Positions 50,434 to 59,139 are shown, numbered from the stretch's first letter. The stretch is DNA of 64,000 nucleotides from Thermoanaerobaculum sp964488355 (GCA_964488355.1 CAZAUJ010000002.1:1-64000); one strand, 5' to 3'. Program-made: numbers and translations. Notes: generated by a model not told the origin, from the sequence alone.

Positions 50434-51845
50434 AGCTCCTCACCTATCGTCGGATTCTGTGGGACAGCCTGGTAACCACCTCGGCTTTTCTGCTGGCTCA
50501 CCAGCTGCGGTCTCACCTGGCCACGCACCTCTTGCCCGAGCTGTTTCCCACTGGCCTTTACCCCTTAAGCGATTATCTCCCCCTCTTGCTGGTGGTGCTT
50601 CCCCTTTGGCCCGTGCTTACCTTTGCCTTTCCCGGCGGGACACCTGGGAGACGGGTGTCTCTTTCGCGGGAAGTGGCAGCTGTTTGGGGTTCCGCTGCCT
50701 TGGGCGCGCTCGTCCTAGCAGCCTTGGGTTACTTGCTGCGCTTGAGCTTCGTATCTCGCCCTTTCCTGCTGCTTTTCACCACGGTGGACGCCCTGCTGCG
50801 CTCCGCCTTCCGCTGGGCGGAGCGCAAGACGACCCTGGGCCGCAGGCTGATGGCGGTGCCGGAACGGGTGGTGCTCATCATTGGCACCGGACCCCAAGCC
50901 GCCAAGGCGGCCAAGCTGGTGCTCCACCACCAAAACTGGGGGTTCCGGCTTGCGGGAATTGTGGGGCTGGAGGCCACGGCTGCCAGCCCAGTGCCTGGGG
51001 TGCCGGTGGTCGGAACGGTGGCCGAGCTGGCGCAGCGGCTGGAGGAGGGCTCGGTGGATGAGGTGCTGGTGGCCCTGCCCCTCAGGCAGTTAGCTCGCCT
51101 GGAGGGCACGATTGCCCGCTGCCAGGAACTGGGCGTGGGGGTGCGGGTGCTGCTGGCGCCCTTCCCTCGCCTCAAGCCACGGGTGGAAGTGGAGCCTCTA
51201 GGCGACGAGGCGCTGTTGACCCTGGCACCCGCACCCATTGCCCCCCTGCCGCTCTTTTGTAAGCGCCTGCTGGACGTGTTGGTGGCGTCCGTTGGGCTGG
51301 CTCTCTTCGCCCCCTTGCTGCCCTTTCTGGCTTTGGCCATCAAGTTGGATTCGCCCGGGCCAGTGTTTTTCCGCCAGTGGCGCTGCGGGTTGCGCGGTCG
51401 CCGGTTTATGCTCTACAAGCTGCGCACCATGGTAGCCAACGCTGAGAGCTTGCGGCCGCACCTGGCGCACCTCAATGTCATGGATGGGCCCGTGTTCAAG
51501 GCGCCCAACGATCCCCGGGTTACGCGCGTCGGCCGTATCCTGCGCCGCCTTTCCCTAGACGAGGTGCCGCAGCTGTGGAACGTGCTGAAGGGGGATATGT
51601 CTTTAGTGGGTCCGCGCCCGCCTTTGCCGGAAGAGGTGGCGCAGTACCAGCCGTGGCAGCGGCGCCGGCTGGCCATGAGGCCAGGCCTGACCTGTCTGTG
51701 GCAGATCTCCGGGCGCAGCCACCTGTCTTTCTCCCAATGGATGGCCTTGGACTTGGCCTATATCGACTCCTGGTCCCTGGCGCTGGATCTTAAGATCCTG
51801 CTCCGGACGGTGCCGGCAGTGCTGCGGGGGCGAGGAGCCGCGTGA
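50415..51845 (+). CDS. Polyprenyl-phosphate sugar-1-phosphate transferase (exopolysaccharide initiation)
   Basis: A 476-residue membrane enzyme that moves a sugar-1-phosphate from a nucleotide sugar to undecaprenyl phosphate, the first step of lipid-linked glycan synthesis. It has four or five N-terminal helices (about 15-125). A Rossmann-like CoA-binding-type domain follows (VVLIIGTGPQAAKAAKLVLH, about 152-171), then one helix and the catalytic bacterial sugar transferase domain. Signatures of that domain are KRLLDVLVASVGLALFAPLL, DSPGPVFFRQWRCGLRGRRF, MLYKLRTM, RRLSLDEVPQLWNVLKGDMS and LVGPRPPLP. The GTG start at 50415 follows GGAGG. It overlaps the upstream gene by 19 nt and the convergent membrane protein gene by 56 nt. 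Confidence 0.92.
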   Translation: MLRESLKLLTYRRILWDSLVTTSAFLLAHQLRSHLATHLLPELFPTGLYPLSDYLPLLLVVLPLWPVLTFAFPGGTPGRRVSLSREVAAVWGSAALGALVLAALGYLLRLSFVSRPFLLLFTTVDALLRSAFRWAERKTTLGRRLMAVPERVVLIIGTGPQAAKAAKLVLHHQNWGFRLAGIVGLEATAASPVPGVPVVGTVAELAQRLEEGSVDEVLVALPLRQLARLEGTIARCQELGVGVRVLLAPFPRLKPRVEVEPLGDEALLTLAPAPIAPLPLFCKRLLDVLVASVGLALFAPLLPFLALAIKLDSPGPVFFRQWRCGLRGRRFMLYKLRTMVANAESLRPHLAHLNVMDGPVFKAPNDPRVTRVGRILRRLSLDEVPQLWNVLKGDMSLVGPRPPLPEEVAQYQPWQRRRLAMRPGLTCLWQISGRSHLSFSQWMALDLAYIDSWSLALDLKILLRTVPAVLRGRGAA

Positions 51846-52716
51846 GGTACAGCCGATGGATTTCCCGACGCACGTTGCTCGTGACCCGCTCGTTGCCCCA
51901 GAGAAAACCCTTCGGCTTGCCCTGGGCGGGGGAGAAGAGGTAAAAGCTGGGCAGGGAAAAAACCAACACCGCCGCCCAGGCCAGCCAAGGGCTGGCTGGC
52001 GCCAACTCCCGGTGTCGCAGAGGGTGGCCGGGCCGGGAGGTCAGCAAGCCCATCAGCACCAACAGCTGGGCCAAGGCCAAACCGGTTAAGCTACGGCGAG
52101 GGAGGTGGGGGGCCGTGAGGCCCACTGCCGCGGTCCAAGCCACCGCCGGTAGCAGGCTATGGGCTAGCCAAAGGGCAAACCGGCGCCAGGGCGTGGGCCC
52201 TTGAGGCTGCCAAAAGAGGTAAGAGGCCAGCTGGCGCAAAGGCAAACACGCCAAGGCTCCCGCGGCTAAAGCTCCTCCCCAAAGGGTGGGTTTGGCCGGC
52301 CAGCGAAAAAAGCGCGTGATTCCCGCCACCAGGCCGTCTTCCAGTCCTAAACCCGGGAGCCAGGCCAAGCCCAAGTGGGCGGCGGCGGCTGAGAGGTGCA
52401 CGAGGAAAAGCTGGCGGGCCAGGGAAGGACCGACCGGCACCTGGGTGGCCCCCAGAGCGAGGAAAACGGCCACGAGGAAAGGGGAAAGCCAATAGCTCCA
52501 GAGGGCAGTGCGGGTGGCGGCGAACCCCACGTTGGGCTCATTGACCAGAGCCCAGGGCTGGGTCCAGGTGGGCAAGGCAAGGCCAATGAACTGCCCCCCA
52601 ACCAGCCAGGTACCGATGCCCTGGGCGAGAGGTAAGGCCCACCACACCAGCGTCCAGGCCAGTAGGGCTAGGCCCAAAGAAGCGAGGAGGACCGGAGCAC
52701 GCAAGGCTGTGGGCAT
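51790..52716 (-). CDS. Integral membrane protein of unknown function
   Basis: A 308-residue protein with about seven hydrophobic helices (near 10-30, 35-50, 75-95, 105-125, 145-165, 185-210 and 235-255). A basic C-terminal cytoplasmic-type tail follows (SNVRREIHRLYLTRLLAP). I do not recognise a family. No conserved charged motif inside the helices suggests a transport or catalytic class. The ATG at 52716 has no evident Shine-Dalgarno. The last 56 nt overlap the convergent sugar-phosphate transferase gene, so one of the two C termini may be under unusual constraint. Confidence 0.7.
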   Translation of the reverse strand: MPTALRAPVLLASLGLALLAWTLVWWALPLAQGIGTWLVGGQFIGLALPTWTQPWALVNEPNVGFAATRTALWSYWLSPFLVAVFLALGATQVPVGPSLARQLFLVHLSAAAAHLGLAWLPGLGLEDGLVAGITRFFRWPAKPTLWGGALAAGALACLPLRQLASYLFWQPQGPTPWRRFALWLAHSLLPAVAWTAAVGLTAPHLPRRSLTGLALAQLLVLMGLLTSRPGHPLRHRELAPASPWLAWAAVLVFSLPSFYLFSPAQGKPKGFLWGNERVTSNVRREIHRLYLTRLLAPAALPAPSGAGS

Positions 52717-52725
52717 CACGGTGGG

Positions 52726-52731
52726 TATGAT
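52726..52731 (+). promoter_or_regulatory. -10-like hexamer 6 nt before the M16-like gene
   Basis: TATGAT is followed by six bases and the GTG at 52738, with no Shine-Dalgarno, again as for leaderless transcripts. The gap to the divergent membrane protein gene is only 21 nt. Confidence 0.4.
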
Positions 52732-52737
52732 AGCCCT

Positions 52738-54558
52738 GTGGGACGGCTGCTTCCCTTTCTGCTGCTCCTAGCCTGGCCGCTGGAGGCGGCGGCCCAGGCC
52801 ATCTCCCAGGGACGGTCAGCCTCCGGGCTCCCTTGGGCGGTGGTGGAGGTGCCAGGGGGCGAAAGCGAGGTGGTGGCTTGTTGGCTGCCACCGCACGCTT
52901 CCGTTCCCGAAGGCTTTCGCGAAGCGCGTGCCGTCTGGGGCAAGACGGCTGTCCTGCAGGCGCCTGCGCTAAGCGGCTTGTCCAGCCTGACAGCGGCTTT
53001 GGAAGCGCTGCCATCGGCGGTGGCCGTGGTCCTCGTCGGTCCCATGCCGGCGCGGGAGCTTTCCGCGGCCTTGGAGGCGCTGGCCAAGGTGCCGGCGACA
53101 CCCGCCCCCACCGGACCTTGCCCTTTCCTGGATGGGGAGCTGATGGTGGAGCGCAGCAGGCTGGAGGGGTTCCAGCTAGCCTTTCCCGCGCCCCCGCCCA
53201 CCGACCCGCGCTGGGAGCTGGGCGAGTTGGTCGCCCGTGTGGCTGAACGGCGGTGGCAGCAGCTGGGCTTTTCCGGCCCGGTACGCTGGCAAGAAGGCAC
53301 GTGCCCGCTGCTAGTGTTCACCGATTACAGCGACCACCCGCGGCAACGTTTGGCCCGCGCTCGCCAGCAACGGTCGCAGCTTTCGGCTTCGGTTAGCGCG
53401 GAGGAGCTGGAAGCCTTGCGTTCCATGAGAGAGCGGGAGGCCAGCCGCTGGGCAGTGGACCCGGAGGGGATGGCGGCCGCCCTGGTGGAGCGGGTGGGTT
53501 GGGGTCGAAACCTCGGGCCGGTGTTGTACCCGCCCGCACCCAGTGCCCAGGCGGTTGAGACGCTGCTGGGGGAGCTGATGAGCTCCTGGGCTGGCAGCGC
53601 CGTCCTATGGGAGCGTGAGCAGCGAGCGCTTCTCCCAGAGACGGAAACCTTGCCCAACGGCGTGACGGTGCGGGTGCAGCCTATTCCGGCGCAGGTCGCC
53701 ATCGTGGCCTTGGCCCTCTCCGGGGTGGCAGCCTCGGTGGCCAGCGAAACGGTACAGAAGGTTGCGCTTTCCGCCGCCAAGGCAGGGCTGCCGAGCGAGA
53801 CCTGGGTGCTGGCCGGCATGGCCGCGGTGGCGATGGTGGTTCCGCCCGCCGAGCTGGCGGAGCAGTTGGAAGAAATGGTAACCACCCTGCTGCAGGAACC
53901 CTCAGGTGGGGACGGGGTTAAGGCCCAGGCCTGGGACGCAGCCGGGTTGGCCACGCGCGTCCACGGGGAAAACGTGGCGGTGGTGCTTCGTTTGCCCGAG
54001 GGCGGGGAGGAAGGGTTGGAGGCCGCGCGCAAGTTTTTGGCCAGCGTTCCTATGGGCCCCTTGCGCCAGCGACGGCCCCTGGCTGCCGGCCTGCACCTGT
54101 TGGGGAGCGAGGGTAGGGTGGAGGTGGTGGCCTTGGCGCCGCTGCCCCCCACCAGCCTCGGCGCGGCCGCCGGGGAGCTTTTGCGCCAGCGCTTGGCAGA
54201 GCTGGGGGCGGAGGCGCAGCTTCACCACCAGGCCGGTCAGCTGTTGCTTTCTTTTGCTACCGCAGGTCAGCCCACGGTGACCGAGGCGGAAAGACAGCTG
54301 GAAAAGGCCTGGGACCAAGCCCGCTTGATAGCTCCGGAGGAGCTCCTGAGCGCCTTTGGCACCTGGCGGCAGCACCTGTTCGGCTCGGCGGGTAAGGCAG
54401 CCATGCGACAAGGCATGGGCGTGTTCTTTCCCGAGCTGAGCGGCCAGCTGCCCAGTCCCGAGGACAAAGAGGTGGCCGAGGTCTTGGCGGCGCTTCCGGG
54501 CATTCGGCAGCTCGCGCGCCTGGCCCAAGGGCCGCCCAGCGGTAAGCCAGGGAGGTGA
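52738..54558 (+). CDS. Exported M16 peptidase-like protein without catalytic motif
   Basis: A 606-residue protein with a signal peptide (about 1-20, ending AAAQ). Two halves resemble the pitrilysin (M16) fold. The second begins with LPNGVTVRVQPIPAQVAIVA (about 305-324), the usual first strand of such domains, and ends with helical EKAWDQARLIAPEELLSAF. I find no HxxEH or HxxxH zinc motif in either half, so it is probably an inactive, binding-type member. The GTG start and short leader are noted under the upstream -10-like element. It is followed 3 nt later by tyrS, an unrelated housekeeping gene. The M16 assignment is tentative. Confidence 0.6.
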   Translation: MGRLLPFLLLLAWPLEAAAQAISQGRSASGLPWAVVEVPGGESEVVACWLPPHASVPEGFREARAVWGKTAVLQAPALSGLSSLTAALEALPSAVAVVLVGPMPARELSAALEALAKVPATPAPTGPCPFLDGELMVERSRLEGFQLAFPAPPPTDPRWELGELVARVAERRWQQLGFSGPVRWQEGTCPLLVFTDYSDHPRQRLARARQQRSQLSASVSAEELEALRSMREREASRWAVDPEGMAAALVERVGWGRNLGPVLYPPAPSAQAVETLLGELMSSWAGSAVLWEREQRALLPETETLPNGVTVRVQPIPAQVAIVALALSGVAASVASETVQKVALSAAKAGLPSETWVLAGMAAVAMVVPPAELAEQLEEMVTTLLQEPSGGDGVKAQAWDAAGLATRVHGENVAVVLRLPEGGEEGLEAARKFLASVPMGPLRQRRPLAAGLHLLGSEGRVEVVALAPLPPTSLGAAAGELLRQRLAELGAEAQLHHQAGQLLLSFATAGQPTVTEAERQLEKAWDQARLIAPEELLSAFGTWRQHLFGSAGKAAMRQGMGVFFPELSGQLPSPEDKEVAEVLAALPGIRQLARLAQGPPSGKPGR

Positions 54559-54561
54559 GCT

Positions 54562-55779
54562 TTGCTACCGGTGAAAGAACAGATGGACCTGCTGCTCAAA
54601 GGCTGCGTGGACGTGGTGCGCGCGGAGGATCTGGAGGCGCGCCTGGAAAAGGCCCAAGGGCGCCCTTTGGTGGTGAAGGTGGGGTTCGATCCGTCGGCCC
54701 CGGATCTGCACTTGGGGCATACCGTGGTGATTCGCAAGATGCGCCATTTTCAGCTTTTGGGCCATCGGGTGGTGTTTTTGATTGGGGACTTCACCGGTAT
54801 GATTGGCGATCCCACGGGCAAGAAAACCACCAGACCGCAGCTTTCGCGAGAGCAAGTGCTGGCGAACGCCGAGACCTACAAGCGACAAATCTTCAAGCTG
54901 CTGGATGCGGAAAAAACCGTGGTGGAGTTCAACTCCCGCTGGTTGGCGGCGCTCACCTCTGAGGATTGGATTCGCCTGACCGCCAAGGTGACGGTGGCGC
55001 AAATGCTGGAGCGGGACGACTTCGCCAAGCGCCTGGCGGCCGGTCAGCCGATTGCCCTGCACGAGCTGCTGTACCCGGTAGCGCAAGCGTACGACTCGGT
55101 GGCGTTGCGAGCTGATGTGGAGCTGGGCGGCACTGACCAGCTGTTCAACCTCTTGGTGGGCCGCGACCTGATGGAAAAAATGGGCCTTCCGCCGCAAATC
55201 GTCATGACCGTGCCCCTGCTCCCTGGCTTGGATGGGGTAGAGAAAATGTCCAAGTCTCTGGGCAACTACGTGGCGGTGGAGGACCCACCTGAGGAAATGT
55301 TCGGCAAGCTCATGTCCATCTCGGATGAGCTCATGTGGCTTTACTGGGAGCTGTTGACGGACACGCCCAGCTCCCAAATTGCCGCGCGCCGAAAGCGGGT
55401 GGCGGAGGGGGTGGAGCACCCGATGGAGGTGAAGTTCGACCTGGCCAGAACCATCACGCGGGACTTTCACGGCCAGGGGGCAGCCTTGGCGGCTGAGGAG
55501 CACTTTCGCACCGTGCACCAAAAGAGGCTGGCACCGGAGGAGGTGCCAGAAGTGATTGTGCATGCAGGCGAAAGGGAGCTCCTGTGCAAGCTGCTGGTGG
55601 CTGCCGGCTTGGCGGCATCCAATGCGGAAGCCCGTCGGCTCATTAGCCAGGGAGGTGTAAAGGTAGAAGGCCAAATCCAAACTGACCCCTTCGCCACCGT
55701 GGCCACACCAACTGGCAGCAGCGTGCTGCTGCAAGTGGGCAAGCGGCGCTTCGCCCGCCTGCGCTTTAGCGGCCGTTAG
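54562..55779 (+). CDS. tyrS: Tyrosyl-tRNA synthetase
   Basis: A 405-residue class I synthetase of the TyrRS type with C-terminal S4 domain. The HIGH-like motif is in DPSAPDLHLGHTVVIRKMRH (about 38-57) and the KMSKS motif in GVEKMSKSLGN (about 226-236). The S4 domain (about 345-400) has AARRLISQGGVKVEG-like NAEARRLISQGGVKVEGQI. The start is a TTG at 54562 with GGAGGTGA just upstream. The length and spacing between motifs match bacterial TyrRS of the longer, TyrZ-like branch. The 3' end overlaps a convergent gene by 14 nt. Confidence 0.95.
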   Translation: MLPVKEQMDLLLKGCVDVVRAEDLEARLEKAQGRPLVVKVGFDPSAPDLHLGHTVVIRKMRHFQLLGHRVVFLIGDFTGMIGDPTGKKTTRPQLSREQVLANAETYKRQIFKLLDAEKTVVEFNSRWLAALTSEDWIRLTAKVTVAQMLERDDFAKRLAAGQPIALHELLYPVAQAYDSVALRADVELGGTDQLFNLLVGRDLMEKMGLPPQIVMTVPLLPGLDGVEKMSKSLGNYVAVEDPPEEMFGKLMSISDELMWLYWELLTDTPSSQIAARRKRVAEGVEHPMEVKFDLARTITRDFHGQGAALAAEEHFRTVHQKRLAPEEVPEVIVHAGERELLCKLLVAAGLAASNAEARRLISQGGVKVEGQIQTDPFATVATPTGSSVLLQVGKRRFARLRFSGR

Positions 55780-56212
55780 CCGGCCTCTTGCCCACCAGGT
55801 GGAGGGCTAGCAGGGCGAGCCAAAGGGCGCCAGCAAGGGCGTGGGTTGCTCGCCAAAAGGCCCGTGGCCCTTCGCCCGCGGCTACCTGGTAGAGGCTGCC
55901 AGAAAAGACCATCAGCAGCCCGACCCAGACAAGGGCCAGCCCTGTGGGCTTGCTGGGCTTGCCGGCCTTGAAGAAGGCGTGGGCGTGGCGTGCCCAAACC
56001 AAACCCAACCCCACCGCCAGGGCGTGCACCACCAAAAGGTGGGCGTGCTGCCACAGGGCGAAACCTTCGGGAAGTGGGGAAAAGGGGTCTGAGGGCGTGG
56101 CAAGGTAGCGCAGCCAGGCAAGGGCCAAGCCGGTAACTGCAGCCCCTAGGCTGGCCAGGTAAAACAGCACCAGCTCCACCAGGTACAAGCCCGAGCGGCG
56201 GGGGCCGTTCAT
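55766..56212 (-). CDS. Four-helix membrane protein with paired histidines, probable b-type cytochrome
   Basis: A 148-residue integral membrane protein with four helices (about 10-36, 54-74, 90-111 and 121-141). Histidines lie in or near helices 2 and 4: His56, His58 and His63, then His124 and His138. Two His positions on opposite helices are the usual way small four-helix membrane cytochromes hold heme, so I infer heme binding; no family name can be given. The ATG forms an ATGA overlap with the FMN-binding gene, and all five genes from the regulator onward are tightly packed. It could carry electrons from quinol to the extracytoplasmic flavoprotein. Confidence 0.68.
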   Translation of the reverse strand: MNGPRRSGLYLVELVLFYLASLGAAVTGLALAWLRYLATPSDPFSPLPEGFALWQHAHLLVVHALAVGLGLVWARHAHAFFKAGKPSKPTGLALVWVGLLMVFSGSLYQVAAGEGPRAFWRATHALAGALWLALLALHLVGKRPANGR

Positions 56213-56727
56213 GGCGTCACCAGCCGGTGCAGGACCAACACACGACGGACCGCTTCCGCAGCCGCGTGGGCGCTCAAGGTGGCGCCGGTGACGGGGCGCA
56301 GGTTGGTGCCTACGTTGGGCGGCGAGGCAGGGGTGGTGCCGCGAAACTGCTGGTACCAGGTTTCCCGCGGGAGGTACTCCAGGGGCTCGGCGAAGGCCAG
56401 CACCTCCACCCGCAGCACCTCGCCGCTGGGGCTCACCAAAACCAGCAGGGTTTCCGATTGGGTCCGTACGCGGTGGGTGTCCACGTAGCCAAGGGCTACC
56501 AGCCGATACTGCTCGCGAATGCGGTAACGCAGCACCATTCCGGGTACTGTCCCACCCAAGAGCCTTTGCGCTTCGGCCTTTTGTTCGCTGGTGAGAAAAA
56601 TCGTGTGCCTGTCTACCTGCGCCTGGGGAAAGGCCAGGCGGATGGCCTCCTCCGCGGTTTTGAGCACCGCCGCCTCCAGGGCCAGGGGCGCAAGAAGGGG
56701 GAGGAGAAGCCCTCCCCCTGTGAGCAC
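56209..56727 (-). CDS. Exported FMN-binding-domain protein, likely covalently flavinylated
   Basis: A 172-residue protein with an N-terminal hydrophobic leader (about 1-20). An FMN-binding domain like that of NqrC/RnfG follows. The decisive part is LRPVTGATLSAHAAAEAVRR (about 144-163), matching the S/T-G-A-T flavinylation motif in which the last threonine receives FMN from ApbE. GYVDTHRVRTQSETLLVLVS (about 79-98) belongs to the central sheet. The start is GTG at 56727 without a clear Shine-Dalgarno, 19 nt after the porin gene. An apbE gene two positions upstream in the operon supports the flavinylation call. Confidence 0.82.
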   Translation of the reverse strand: MLTGGGLLLPLLAPLALEAAVLKTAEEAIRLAFPQAQVDRHTIFLTSEQKAEAQRLLGGTVPGMVLRYRIREQYRLVALGYVDTHRVRTQSETLLVLVSPSGEVLRVEVLAFAEPLEYLPRETWYQQFRGTTPASPPNVGTNLRPVTGATLSAHAAAEAVRRVLVLHRLVTP

Positions 56728-56746
56728 GCGAAAGGCGTTAGAAAAC

Positions 56747-58084
56747 TTAACCCAGGGCCAGGTTCCACTGCCGCACCCCCCTGCGGCCGCGGTTGCTGAC
56801 GTCTTGCCAATCCGCCTTGAAGACCAAGTTGGGGATGGGCTGGAAAGCCACCCCGAGGGTGAGGATCTCCTCGTCGTTGCTGGGGTTGCGTCCGAACGAG
56901 GGCGGCACGCGCCGCTGGGTATCGAGCCGCTCGAAGCGCACCACCGGCGCCAGCACCCGCCGTTCGCTGGGCAAAAGGTCGTAACCCAGCTCCAGGTACC
57001 CGCCAGCCAGCCGCTCGCCCACAGCCGCCGAAGCGGAAAGGCCCAGGCGGCGGTTGAGGTCCGCCGCTTGGCCCACCCGCGCCTCGGCCCACAGGGCCCG
57101 CACCGTCCAGCGACCCGGCTTCCACTCCCCGTGGGCTTCCAAAATGGTGGCGGGCACGTCCAGGGCCCGCCCCTCGACTGTTTTCAGGCCCTGGCCGCTT
57201 TGGCCGTAATACGCTCCCAATCCGGCCAGCAAACCAGGAGTGGCCGTCCAATCCAGCCGCCCTGCCCAGGCCAAGGTTTCCGCCTTGGCCTTGGCGCCCG
57301 CCTGGCGGCTGTCGCGCAAGCCCCGTGCGGAGAACTTGCTGGCGTCCAGAGCGGTGAGCAGGGAGGCGCGGTAGGAGAGGGGACCCACATCGCCGTGGGC
57401 CCCCAGGCCCAACTCGCGCCAGGTGGTGGGGATGAGGCGGCTTTCCGTTTCGCTGCGACGCGCAGGCCAGAAGGTGTTGGGTTCGTGCACCTCGTTGAGC
57501 AGGCCCAAGGGGACCAGGATCATGCCGGCGCGGAAGTTAAAGGTGCCTGTGTGCAGCCAGTCCACGTAGGCAAACTCCAGCTCCACCTCGCCGCCCTTGC
57601 CGGTGTGGGCATGCTCCAGTTCCACTTCGGAATTGAAGAGAAAGCGATCGTCGAACTTGTAGCCCGCGTAGAGCACGTAGCGCAGGGCGTCGGCGCTGTC
57701 CACCTTGCCCGCGGGCCGGCCGTCTTCCTGGCGGCTGGCGAAGTTTTGGTAGAGGACCTCGCCGTAGCCGCCCAGGCTCACGCCGAAAGCTGCAGCGTAA
57801 ACCTTTGAAGCTGCTGGGGCCAAGCCCAAGGCACGGGGCAGCTGGACAGGGGCCACCGCTTCCCCGTGGCGCAGGCGCGCCAGCTCCTCCGCCAGCACCT
57901 GCAGCTGTCGCTCCAGCTCTTGCACGTGCTGGGGTGAGCTGGTCGCCTGCGCTGCGGCCAGCTGTTGCTGCAGGGCGGCCACCTGCGCTTCCAGGTTCCT
58001 CAGGCGTTCTTCCAGGCTTTGCGCTGCCAGGGCCGAAGCCAAGGAAAACAAGACAGCGGGAAATACAAGCACGTGTTTCTTTAT
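56747..58084 (-). CDS. Porin-like outer-membrane protein with N-terminal coiled coil
   Basis: A predicted 445-residue product. A signal peptide (KKHVLVFPAVLFSLASALA) is followed by a coiled coil (SLEERLRNLEAQVAALQQQL and further to about 75) and a barrel of alternating strands, including GGYGEVLYQNF, YVLYAGYKFDDRFLFNSEVE and LELGYDLLPSERRVLAPVVR, ending in VRQWNLALG. The layout resembles phosphate-selective porin-type proteins. The expected first codon is ATA (58084-58082), in an ATAA overlap with the apbE stop and 7 nt after GGGAG, where ATG would be expected. The next usable start, GTG at 58072, would remove the two lysines of the signal peptide. The barrel probably lets substrates or electron acceptors reach the periplasmic flavoprotein. 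Confidence 0.78.
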   Translation of the reverse strand: MKKHVLVFPAVLFSLASALAAQSLEERLRNLEAQVAALQQQLAAAQATSSPQHVQELERQLQVLAEELARLRHGEAVAPVQLPRALGLAPAASKVYAAAFGVSLGGYGEVLYQNFASRQEDGRPAGKVDSADALRYVLYAGYKFDDRFLFNSEVELEHAHTGKGGEVELEFAYVDWLHTGTFNFRAGMILVPLGLLNEVHEPNTFWPARRSETESRLIPTTWRELGLGAHGDVGPLSYRASLLTALDASKFSARGLRDSRQAGAKAKAETLAWAGRLDWTATPGLLAGLGAYYGQSGQGLKTVEGRALDVPATILEAHGEWKPGRWTVRALWAEARVGQAADLNRRLGLSASAAVGERLAGGYLELGYDLLPSERRVLAPVVRFERLDTQRRVPPSFGRNPSNDEEILTLGVAFQPIPNLVFKADWQDVSNRGRRGVRQWNLALG

Positions 58085-59136
58085 GGCTTTTCTCCCTTCC
58101 TGCCCGGTTTTCCGGGCCGTTTTATCCGCTTCACGCAAGGGTCGATCACCCTAAGTTGGCCCACGTTGGGCGTGGCCAAAAGCTCCAGCCCCTCCCCCCG
58201 CAGGACCAGGAAAACCGCCCGCACTTCCGGCCAGTGGGACAGCCACCTCATGCCCGCGTGGGGGCCCAGGACGAACAAGGCGGTGGATAAACAGTCCGCA
58301 TCCAAGGCGTCGGGAGCCCAGACGCTTACCGAGCCAAAGTTGGCTGCCGGCCGAGCGGTTCCTGGGTCCAGCAGGTGGCCAAGTACTTGGCCGTCCACCA
58401 CCCGCTGCCGCTCCCCATTGCCCGAGCTGGCCACCGAGCCGGCCGGTACGCGCCAGAATGCCACCACGTGCTGGCGGTTTTGAGGATGGGTAAGAGCCAC
58501 CTCTAGTTCCTCTGGCCCGAAAAAGGCCACCTGGCCCCCCAGGTCCAGCACGGCTGCCTTTGCCCAGGGCCGGGTGGCAGCGAGAGCCCGATTTAAGCCG
58601 GCGCTCTTGCCAAAGCCCCCTTCCTCCAACAGCACTTCCTTCACCTTGGTGAGCTGGCACCCGGCCAGGTGAAGGGCGGCAAAGCCGGTGCGCTGGTGCG
58701 CCCAGTCCAGCTCCCCTGGCGAGGGCCAGCGTCCCGCCCCGCGCAGGTCGTAAAGATGCACCAGCCAGCCTACGGTGGGGTCAAAGGCACCCCCTGTGCG
58801 CTGCGCCCAGCGGAGGGCACGAGAGAGCTCGGCACAGAGCCGGGGGGAGAGCTCAACGGGTCTTCCCGGCGGTGCGGCATTGACCCTCGCCAGCTCGCTG
58901 CCTTCCCGCCAGGTGGAGAGGCGGCGCTCCGTGGCTTCCAGCTCCCGTACCGCCGCTTCCGCCGCCTGCTCCGCCTGTTCCCGTGTGGTCGCGGTAACCG
59001 CCAGGTGCAACTGGGTGCCCATGAGGTAGAGCTGCCGTTCAGCCGTCTCAGCGGCAAGGAGAGCAGGAAAAAGAAGTGAATGCAAACACAACCGCAAGAC
59101 TGTCACACGAAGCAGGGATCGGGAGCTAACCACCAT
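58081..59136 (-). CDS. apbE: FAD:protein FMN transferase ApbE
   Basis: A 351-residue exported enzyme that attaches FMN from FAD to threonine in flavinylation motifs. The signal-type leader is residues about 1-29. Family signatures include YLMGTQLHLAVTA (about 37-49), RTGGAFDPTVGWLVHLY (about 112-128), GGFGKSAGLNRAL (about 172-184), AVLDLGGQVAFFG (about 193-205), VDGQVLGHLLDPGTARPA (about 246-263) and the metal-binding DALDADCLSTALFVLG (about 275-290). Its target is probably the FMN-binding protein encoded two genes downstream. The ATG at 59136 is 3 nt past the regulator stop and lacks a strong ribosome-binding site, implying translational coupling. Confidence 0.92.
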   Translation of the reverse strand: MVVSSRSLLRVTVLRLCLHSLLFPALLAAETAERQLYLMGTQLHLAVTATTREQAEQAAEAAVRELEATERRLSTWREGSELARVNAAPPGRPVELSPRLCAELSRALRWAQRTGGAFDPTVGWLVHLYDLRGAGRWPSPGELDWAHQRTGFAALHLAGCQLTKVKEVLLEEGGFGKSAGLNRALAATRPWAKAAVLDLGGQVAFFGPEELEVALTHPQNRQHVVAFWRVPAGSVASSGNGERQRVVDGQVLGHLLDPGTARPAANFGSVSVWAPDALDADCLSTALFVLGPHAGMRWLSHWPEVRAVFLVLRGEGLELLATPNVGQLRVIDPCVKRIKRPGKPGRKGEKP

Positions 59137-59139
59137 CGT

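Noticed and set aside
54565..55734. 389-codon minus-strand frame
   Set aside because: Exactly antisense to tyrS, full of H and Q; TyrRS motifs on the plus strand settle the question.
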